Shown: positions 7,891-12,287 of the stretch, in pieces | Position numbering within the stretch: position 1 is the stretch's first letter | How the letters are laid out: every line of letters begins with the position of its first letter | Assembly: GCA_018971455.1 (NCBI GenBank) | Contig: JAGXAV010000022.1 | Coordinates: 1 to 12,287 of the forward strand | Source: Rhodospirillales bacterium | GTDB taxonomy: Bacteria > Pseudomonadota > Alphaproteobacteria > Acetobacterales > Acetobacteraceae | Direction: 5' to 3' | DNA: 12,287 nucleotides | The notes under the pieces: generated by a model | Told to the model about the DNA's origin: nothing | Databases searched by the model: none | The model's input: only the letters and a program-made list of their open reading frames with translations | Made by a program: the position numbers and the translations under genes

Positions 7891-9534
7891 TCAGATGCCA
7901 CCCGTTGTATGCAGCACGCGATAGGAAATGGCGAGATAGGCGCCGCCGAGCAGCAGCACCGACATGGCGAACAGGAAGACGGCGGTCAGCCGCCCCCGCA
8001 CCACGGCGACGTTGAGCAGCGACACGCCGCCGGCCACCGGCAACCCGAGATCCCGCAGCTCATCAATGGTGTGAAAGGACTGATCGAACTGCACCAGCAG
8101 CACCGCGAGCCCCAGGCCGCTGGCCAGGCCGGCGATCAGGACGCCGAACAGGAGCAGCGCGCGCTTCGGCGCCACGGGATTCTGCGGCACTTGCGGCGGA
8201 TCGACCACCTGGATCTTGATCTTGTCCGCATCGGCCTGCGCGGCGGTCGCGATGCGCATCGACTCGCGCCGCGCGAGCAGCTCCTGATAATTCTTGCGCA
8301 GCACGTCGTAGTCGCGGTTGAGGTTGATGTATTCCGCCTGCAGTCCGGGCGCGCTGCGGGCAATCTCGTTCAGCCGGTCACGATTATGCATCGCGTCGGC
8401 CACCTGCCGCTGCAGGGAGGCGATGCTCGATTGCGCCTCGACCAGCCGCACCTTGAGTTGCTCGTAAACGGGATTGGGCAGCGAATGCGAACCCAGGGCC
8501 GGCACCGCAGCGCTGCCTGTCGAATCTTTGCCGGCGGCGTCGGTCGCCGATTTGTCGCGGGCGGCCTTGATCGCGGCCTTCGCCATGGCGGCCTTTTCGG
8601 CGGCAATGGCGCTGGCGACCGCGGCGGCGTGCGACGCGGCCTCCGCCTTCAGGGCGGCCAGCCGCTTGCGCGCGGCGATCACGTCCGGGTGGTTGTTGGT
8701 GTCGCGCAGCAGGAGGTCATCGAGCTCGCGCTGGGCCGCCTCGACCCGCGGATCGAGCGCCGCGCCGCCGGGACCGGCGGCCGTGGCGGCGGATTCGGTG
8801 ACAACGAGCGGCGGGGTCTTGGCGATCTCGTTGTTCAGCACGTCGCGCTTGGCCACTTCGTCGGCCAGCCGCCCCTGCAGGTCATGCACGGTGGCGTCCG
8901 CCTGCTCGAGGCCGGAAACCCCGCCATCACCGGCCGGCAGAAGATCGACGTATTTGGCGCGGAAATCGGCGCGCTTCTTCTCGGCGTCGCGCAGCTGCCG
9001 CTCATATCCGGCGATCTGCTGCTGGAGGAAGAGCTGGGCGTTGTCCATCTCCGCGCGGTTATTGCCGGTGCGGCTTTCGATGAACGTTGTCAGGACCGCC
9101 TGCACCACGTCATAGGCAAGCTTGGGGCTGGTGTTGCGATAGGTGATGCGGAACAGGTTTTCCGTCTGCGGCGTGATCGTGATGGCCTGCGCCAGGCCGT
9201 TTACCATGGTTTCCATGTCGGCCGGGCCGCGAATCTTGAGGTCGAGATCCGTGTTGGACACCAGTTTCTCGAGATTGGGCCGGCTCAGCAGCGTGCGTTG
9301 CAGAATATCGAGCTGGCCATTCAGCGAGTTGTCCAGGGCGATGCCGCGCAGCAGCGGCGTCAGCACCGCATCAACATTGACGTAGAGCCGCGCGCTGGCC
9401 TCGTACTGGTTGGGAATCAGATAGACGATGGTCCATCCGGCGCCGCAGACGATCCATGACAGCGCGACCGCCGCCCAACGATAGCGCCACGCCGCAATCA
9501 GGATGCGGCGGGCCATAATCAACACGGCGCTCAT
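7891..9534 (-). CDS. Wzz-type chain-length determinant, XrtA system-associated (TIGR03007 type)
   Basis: Inner-membrane polysaccharide co-polymerase that sets exopolysaccharide chain length and links the cytoplasmic kinase to the periplasmic export complex. The 547 residues have a membrane helix at about 21-40, then the Wzz domain (YEASARLYVN at 44-53), and a long periplasmic helical region at about 165-435. A GNVR-type stretch QAEYINLNRDYDVLRKNYQELL lies near 399-420. The proline-bearing VPQNPVAPKR at 449-458 leads into a second helix at 459-481, and a third helix lies at about 516-537. Between 297 and 350 sits an Ala/Lys-rich low-complexity insertion. A GAAGG-like site (GAAGG, 11 bp before the ATG) precedes the start. 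The gene lies 14 bp after the export gene stop and 3 bp before the kinase. Length is at the upper end for this family because of the insertion. Confidence 0.94.
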   Translation of the reverse strand: MSAVLIMARRILIAAWRYRWAAVALSWIVCGAGWTIVYLIPNQYEASARLYVNVDAVLTPLLRGIALDNSLNGQLDILQRTLLSRPNLEKLVSNTDLDLKIRGPADMETMVNGLAQAITITPQTENLFRITYRNTSPKLAYDVVQAVLTTFIESRTGNNRAEMDNAQLFLQQQIAGYERQLRDAEKKRADFRAKYVDLLPAGDGGVSGLEQADATVHDLQGRLADEVAKRDVLNNEIAKTPPLVVTESAATAAGPGGAALDPRVEAAQRELDDLLLRDTNNHPDVIAARKRLAALKAEAASHAAAVASAIAAEKAAMAKAAIKAARDKSATDAAGKDSTGSAAVPALGSHSLPNPVYEQLKVRLVEAQSSIASLQRQVADAMHNRDRLNEIARSAPGLQAEYINLNRDYDVLRKNYQELLARRESMRIATAAQADADKIKIQVVDPPQVPQNPVAPKRALLLFGVLIAGLASGLGLAVLLVQFDQSFHTIDELRDLGLPVAGGVSLLNVAVVRGRLTAVFLFAMSVLLLGGAYLAISYRVLHTTGGI

Positions 9535-9548
9535 CGCGGGCTACGCCT

Positions 9549-10244
9549 TCAGAACCAGCTCTGCGGTATGATCAACGTATCGCCGGGCTGCATCTCGACG
9601 TTCTGGCCGATATCGCCATCCTTCAGCAGGTCGGACAGATGAACCGGAATCTTGGTGCTCTTGCCGTTCACCTCGCGGATGATCACCGCGCTGTTGCCGG
9701 CCGCGTATTTGGTCAGCCCCTTCACCGCGATCATCACGTCCAGCACGGTCATGTGATTGCGGTACGGGATCGCCTGCGGCGCCGTGGCCTCGCCGATGAC
9801 CCGCACCTGGCGGCTGAAAGGACCGACGAAGTTGGTCACCATCACGGTGACGATCGGGTCCTTCACGTATTCCTTGAGCCGTTCGGTCAGCTCCTTGCCC
9901 AGCTGGGTCGGCGTCTTGCCGGCGGCGACGATGTCGGGGATCAGCGGCATCGAGATCCGCCCGTCAGGCCGCACCGGCAGGCTCGGCACGCTCAGCTCCG
10001 GCGCGCGATAGACCGAAATGCCGAGCTGGTCGCCCGCGCCGATGACATATTGCTGATTGGTCGGATCGACGGCGCCCGTGGGGCTCCCGGCCGCGCCGAC
10101 CGGGGTGGCCGGCACCGTGGCCGCATTCTGCGGGCCGATCTGGCTGGCGCATCCAGCCAGCAGCGCCACCGACAGAAGCTGGGCCAGCACACGCCGCGCC
10201 GTAACCCGCCCGCTATTCCAAACTCGCCGCCGCGTCATGACCAT
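9549..10244 (-). CDS. Outer-membrane polysaccharide export lipoprotein (Wza/OPX family, short; TIGR03027 type)
   Basis: Periplasmic/outer-membrane lipoprotein that guides exopolysaccharide out of the cell. The 231 residues begin with a basic N-region (RRRVWNSGRVTARR), a hydrophobic core (LAQLLSVALL) and the lipobox LLAGC with lipidated Cys32; residue +2 is Ala, so outer-membrane sorting is expected. The poly-export domain is visible from YVIGAGDQLGISVYRAPEL (66-84) through VRPDGRISMPLIPDI (91-105) to KDPIVTVMV (128-136). One SLBB-type domain follows (about 147-220), ending GDTLIIPQSW near the C-terminus. It is much shorter than E. coli Wza and lacks Wza's C-terminal membrane-spanning helix. 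First gene of the operon; ATG at 10244 is preceded by a weak purine-rich GGGGCGAG. A second in-frame ATG two codons later could serve instead. Confidence 0.95.
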   Translation of the reverse strand: MVMTRRRVWNSGRVTARRVLAQLLSVALLAGCASQIGPQNAATVPATPVGAAGSPTGAVDPTNQQYVIGAGDQLGISVYRAPELSVPSLPVRPDGRISMPLIPDIVAAGKTPTQLGKELTERLKEYVKDPIVTVMVTNFVGPFSRQVRVIGEATAPQAIPYRNHMTVLDVMIAVKGLTKYAAGNSAVIIREVNGKSTKIPVHLSDLLKDGDIGQNVEMQPGDTLIIPQSWF

Positions 10245-10287
10245 GCTCGCCCCGGACCTGTGCCAACTGATGAATGATATGCGAAAA
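10245..10287 (-). promoter_or_regulatory. Short leader between tRNA-Val and the polysaccharide operon; possible -10 element
   Basis: These 43 bp are the only space in front of the nine-gene operon. Directly after the tRNA there is a TTTT run too short to be a convincing terminator and without its own hairpin. The minus strand reads TATCAT at 10279-10274, one base from the -10 consensus, about 30 bp before the export-gene ATG, but no matching -35 is seen at 16-18 bp, where the tRNA T-arm lies. The operon may therefore be driven by a weak or activator-dependent promoter here, or by readthrough from the tRNA promoter. Speculative. Confidence 0.25.
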
Positions 10288-10359
10288 TAGGCGCGGAAGG
10301 AATCGAACCCCCACCCTCTGCCATGTGATAGCAGCGCTCTGCCACTGAGCTACACGCCT
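10288..10359 (-). tRNA. tRNA-Val (anticodon CAC)
   Basis: A complete cloverleaf can be folded on the minus strand in 72 nt: acceptor AGGCGTG paired with CGCGCCT (one G-U), D-arm GCTC/GAGC with a 7-nt loop, anticodon stem CTGCT/GGCAG with loop ATCACAT, and a 5-nt variable region. The T-arm is GGGGG/CCTTC with loop TTCGATT and two G-U pairs. The anticodon CAC (10327-10325) reads GUG, valine. CCA is not encoded; discriminator A is followed directly by TTTT. The gene lies 43 bp upstream of the export-lipoprotein start on the same strand, so readthrough into the operon is possible. The A1-U72 pair, an A/T at loop ends 32/38 and the wobble T-stem are slightly unusual but do not break the fold. Confidence 0.93.
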
Positions 10360-10470
10360 GCATCTGCGGCGACCTGCATCCAGCCCGCTCCGCCTAAGGC
10401 TGGGACGAGGCTGCCCTCGGCACAGACCTGACCTCGACCGGCTCGATCGTGAACGCTCTCAAACGACATG

Positions 10471-10481
10471 TAGCACTGCTA
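10471..10481. promoter_or_regulatory. Perfect 11-bp palindrome TAGCACTGCTA, candidate operator
   Basis: TAGCA and TGCTA are exact reverse complements around a central C. It sits in the most AT-rich part of the divergent region, about 112 bp upstream of the tRNA 5' end and 238 bp upstream of prsK. A dyad this short may occur by chance, and no matching second copy is seen in the window. Confidence 0.2.
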
Positions 10482-10552
10482 ACAGCGCAGCGTAAAGATC
10501 AGGTTTAGTTTGCGCGGATCATTCAGATTCCAATGCAACCGGCGGTCGTCCT

Positions 10553-10574
10553 GGTCATGAGCGAATGCTTGACC
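10553..10574. promoter_or_regulatory. Spaced inverted repeat GGTCA-N12-TGACC, candidate regulator site
   Basis: The two exact 5-bp arms are separated by 12 bp, and they extend to 7 bp with one mismatch (CTGGTCA versus TGACCGG). The centre-to-centre spacing is about 17 bp, less than two helical turns. It lies 145 bp upstream of the prsK start codon. No regulator can be named from sequence. Confidence 0.2.
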
Positions 10575-10718
10575 GGCCCTCGCCCAAGCCGCTAGGTCGG
10601 ACCAGGAACGGGGCAAGAAGGCGATGCCGGACCACCCAGTGCAAGGCAGTTTCCTGTCGGCCCGTGGCCGGCCCGGACGCGATCCCATTGCACGGCTCCG
10701 CAACCGGCGGGTGCATCG

Positions 10719-12287
10719 ATGACCTCGACGGCGACCATCCTGTACGGTCTGTGCGCCCTGGCCTATGTGGCGCTCGCCGCCACCGTTCTGCCGCGGCGCC
10801 GGGTCGGCCGCAGCGGCGTGCTGCTGGCCGGCGCGGCGTTGGTCACCGCCGCCTGGGCCGGCGCGGTGATGCTGGCGCCGCGGCCGCCGTTCGGCGCGGC
10901 GGTGGTGGTACTCGAACTCGCCCGTCCCGCCGCCTGGTTCGCCTTCCTTCTGCACCTCTACCGCCGGACCGTGGCGCGCGGGCAGCAGCGGCGGCAGGCC
11001 TTTTTCATGCTCGGAATGGTCGCGGCCCTCGCACTCGGCGTGCTGCTCGTGGTCAGCCGGGCGGCGGCGAACGCGTCGATGATGCTGTGGCTGTCCTGGA
11101 ACGTGGCGCGGCTCGGCATCGCCGTGTGCAGCGTCCTGCTCATCGAGAATCTCTATTTCAACACGGCCGAAGACACGCGATGGCACGTCAACCTGCCCTG
11201 CGTGGCGCTGGGCGCCCTGTCGGTCTACGACATCGCGCTGACCGGCGATGCCTTGCTGTTCCACGGCGCCGCGGCCCCCCTCTTCGAAGGCCGCGCGGTG
11301 GCGACGATCCTGGTCGCCCCGCTGCTCGCGCTTGCCGCCGGCCGGAACCGCCGGCGCTGGGAGATCAACATCCAGGTCTCGCGGAGTGCCGCCTTCCACA
11401 GCGCCACCTTGCTGATCAGCGGGATCTTCCTCATCGGCCTCGTCATCGCCGGCGAGGCGCTGCGCTACTTCGGCGCGGCCTGGGGCGGCGTTGCCGAAAT
11501 CAGCCTGATTTTTGCCGGCCTGGTCACCATCGCGGTGCTGCTGACCTCGCGCTCGGCCCGTTCCGTGCTGCGCCGCGCCGTGGTCGATCACTTCTTCAGC
11601 CACCGCTACGATTACCGCCGCGAATGGCTGCGCTGCATCGCCACCCTCGCCGCACCCGATGCCTATGTGGCGCTGCACACCCGGGTGATCCGCGCCGTCG
11701 CCGACGTGGTGGACAGCCCGGCCGGCGCGTTGTTCCTGCGCGAGCCGCGCGACGCCGCATTCCACTGGGCGGGAGCGTGGAACATGCCGGCCGTGACCAC
11801 GCCGTTGATGGCCGATCACGGGCTGGTGGCGGCGATGCGGGGCGGTGACTGGGTGGTCGAGGCCGCCCCGTTTGCCGCCGCCGACCCGGAGGGCGATCCG
11901 CTCGCCGGCGTATGGCTCGCCGTGCCGCTGCGCCACGGCGAAGCGATGACCGGGTTCATCCTGGCGGCCCGCCCGCGCGCGCCCTTCGCGCTCGACCGCG
12001 AGGTCTACGATCTCCTGCGCATGGTCGGCCGCCAGGTCGCCGCCTACGTCGCCGAGCAGCGCGCCACCGAGGTGCTGCTGCAAACCCGCGAACTGCACGA
12101 ATTCAGCAAGCGCTTCGCCTTCGTCGCGCACGACATCAAGAACGTCTCCAGCCAGCTCTCGCTGCTTCTGTCGAATGCCGAAATCCACATGGACAATCCG
12201 GAGTTCCGCGCCGACATGCTGGCCACCCTCCGCGCCTCGGTGGCCAAGATCTCGGCCCTCATCCGCCGCCTGCAGGCCCCCGGCAGC
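10719..12287 (+). CDS. prsK: PrsK-type sensor histidine kinase (XrtA/PEP-CTERM system), partial at its C-terminus
   Basis: Membrane-bound sensor kinase that, with its response regulator PrsR, is linked to control of exosortase-A loci. The 523 codons seen run off the right edge. The N-terminal half is a multi-helix membrane region (about residues 5-25, 33-52, 60-80, 95-113, 122-143, 158-175, 192-208, 228-248 and 258-276). It bears family segments IENLYFNTAEDTRW (142-155) and SRSAAFHSATLL (221-232), then the cytoplasmic HFFSHRYDYRREWLR (291-305). A GAF-like domain occupies about 310-445. The DHp helix follows with FVAHDIKN, phospho-acceptor His471, and SQLSLLLSNAEIHMDNPEF (478-496). The window ends before the ATP-binding N, G1 and G2 boxes, roughly 150 residues short of the usual length. 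The ATG at 10719 is preceded by GGCGGG about 8 bp upstream. It is transcribed away from the export operon. Confidence 0.94.
   Translation, partial: MTSTATILYGLCALAYVALAATVLPRRRVGRSGVLLAGAALVTAAWAGAVMLAPRPPFGAAVVVLELARPAAWFAFLLHLYRRTVARGQQRRQAFFMLGMVAALALGVLLVVSRAAANASMMLWLSWNVARLGIAVCSVLLIENLYFNTAEDTRWHVNLPCVALGALSVYDIALTGDALLFHGAAAPLFEGRAVATILVAPLLALAAGRNRRRWEINIQVSRSAAFHSATLLISGIFLIGLVIAGEALRYFGAAWGGVAEISLIFAGLVTIAVLLTSRSARSVLRRAVVDHFFSHRYDYRREWLRCIATLAAPDAYVALHTRVIRAVADVVDSPAGALFLREPRDAAFHWAGAWNMPAVTTPLMADHGLVAAMRGGDWVVEAAPFAAADPEGDPLAGVWLAVPLRHGEAMTGFILAARPRAPFALDREVYDLLRMVGRQVAAYVAEQRATEVLLQTRELHEFSKRFAFVAHDIKNVSSQLSLLLSNAEIHMDNPEFRADMLATLRASVAKISALIRRLQAPGS

Larger units (their letters stand above)
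10360..10718. other. Gene-free divergent regulatory region between tRNA-Val and prsK
   Basis: No convincing gene is seen on either strand in these 359 bp; frames that stay open are continuations of antisense reading through prsK or random open frames. The region must hold the promoters of the tRNA (leftward) and of prsK (rightward). No strong -35/-10 pair or sigma-54 -24/-12 match is seen. It holds several small dyads: CCAGCC/GGCTGG (10380-10403), a CGAGG-CTGC-CCTCG hairpin (10406-10419), a perfect 11-bp palindrome (10471-10481) and a spaced GGTCA/TGACC dyad (10553-10574). The part around 10461-10540 is more AT-rich than the rest, as expected of a promoter region. Confidence 0.6.

Noticed and set aside
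7759..9459. Long plus-strand open frame (about 566 codons) opposite the Wzz-type gene
   Set aside because: It is the antisense shadow of a gene with clear membrane helices and Wzz motifs; its translation is His/Arg/Gly/Gln-rich with no domain, as expected for the reverse of GC-rich coding DNA.
10245..10270. Sigma-54-like TTGGCAC in front of the export gene
   Set aside because: After GG the -12 GC is not at the required 10-bp spacing (it is two bases too far), and the site would nearly touch the start codon.
10400..10416. Sigma-54-like TGGGAC...CTGC upstream of prsK
   Set aside because: The spacing is one base short and the -24 element has a mismatch; no support beyond chance.
10479..12188. 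Long minus-strand open frame (about 569 codons) opposite prsK
   Set aside because: Antisense to a strongly supported PrsK; composition is Arg/Gly/Asp/His-rich and without motifs. Long opposite-strand frames are common at this GC level.
1..12287. CRISPR arrays, insertion sequences, transposase or phage genes
   Set aside because: No regularly spaced direct repeats, terminal inverted repeats, or transposase/integrase motifs were seen; the operon is continuous.

Overview
The window is GC-rich throughout and carries a gene set typical of an exosortase-A (XrtA, the EpsH type) exopolysaccharide locus of a Gram-negative bacterium. An outer-membrane lipoprotein, a beta-barrel protein and the XrtA/PrsK pairing all point to a proteobacterium. 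GC content and codon choice suggest an alphaproteobacterium (a sphingomonad or acetobacterial/rhodospirillal type), but this is inference; no 16S rRNA or taxon-specific marker is present.

Layout. Positions 1-10244 hold nine tightly packed minus-strand genes, to be read from right to left: polysaccharide export lipoprotein (10244-9549), Wzz-type chain-length determinant (9534-7891), BY-type tyrosine autokinase (7887-6793), outer-membrane beta-barrel protein (6809-5127), XrtA-associated AAA ATPase (5114-4080), polysaccharide deacetylase (4083-3211), FemAB-like acyltransferase (3202-2159), TIGR03087-type sugar transferase (2162-891) and exosortase XrtA (882 to beyond the left edge). Gaps are at most 14 bp and three junctions overlap, so this is one operon. 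A tRNA-Val(CAC) gene lies 43 bp upstream of the operon on the same strand (10359-10288). A gene-free stretch of about 360 bp (10360-10718) follows. A divergent plus-strand gene then begins at 10719 and runs off the right edge: the sensor histidine kinase PrsK, cut off just after its phospho-acceptor helix.

How it works together (family knowledge plus inference). The sugar transferase, FemAB-like enzyme and deacetylase build or decorate a polysaccharide. The Wzz protein and BY kinase set chain length and drive export through the periplasm. The short Wza-like lipoprotein and probably the beta-barrel protein carry the polymer across the outer membrane. XrtA is the membrane cysteine peptidase that sorts PEP-CTERM proteins, whose substrates must lie elsewhere because none is seen here. 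PrsK, with its usual partner PrsR expected just past the right edge, is the likely regulator. Not seen in the window, and so expected outside it: priming glycosyltransferase, Wzx flippase, Wzy polymerase, PrsR, and PEP-CTERM substrates.

The locus is a recognisable known type rather than a new system. The points worth a closer look are the short export lipoprotein paired with a barrel protein, the TTG-started overlapping barrel gene, the tRNA at the operon head, an Ala-rich insertion in the Wzz protein, and a long disordered N-terminus on the kinase.
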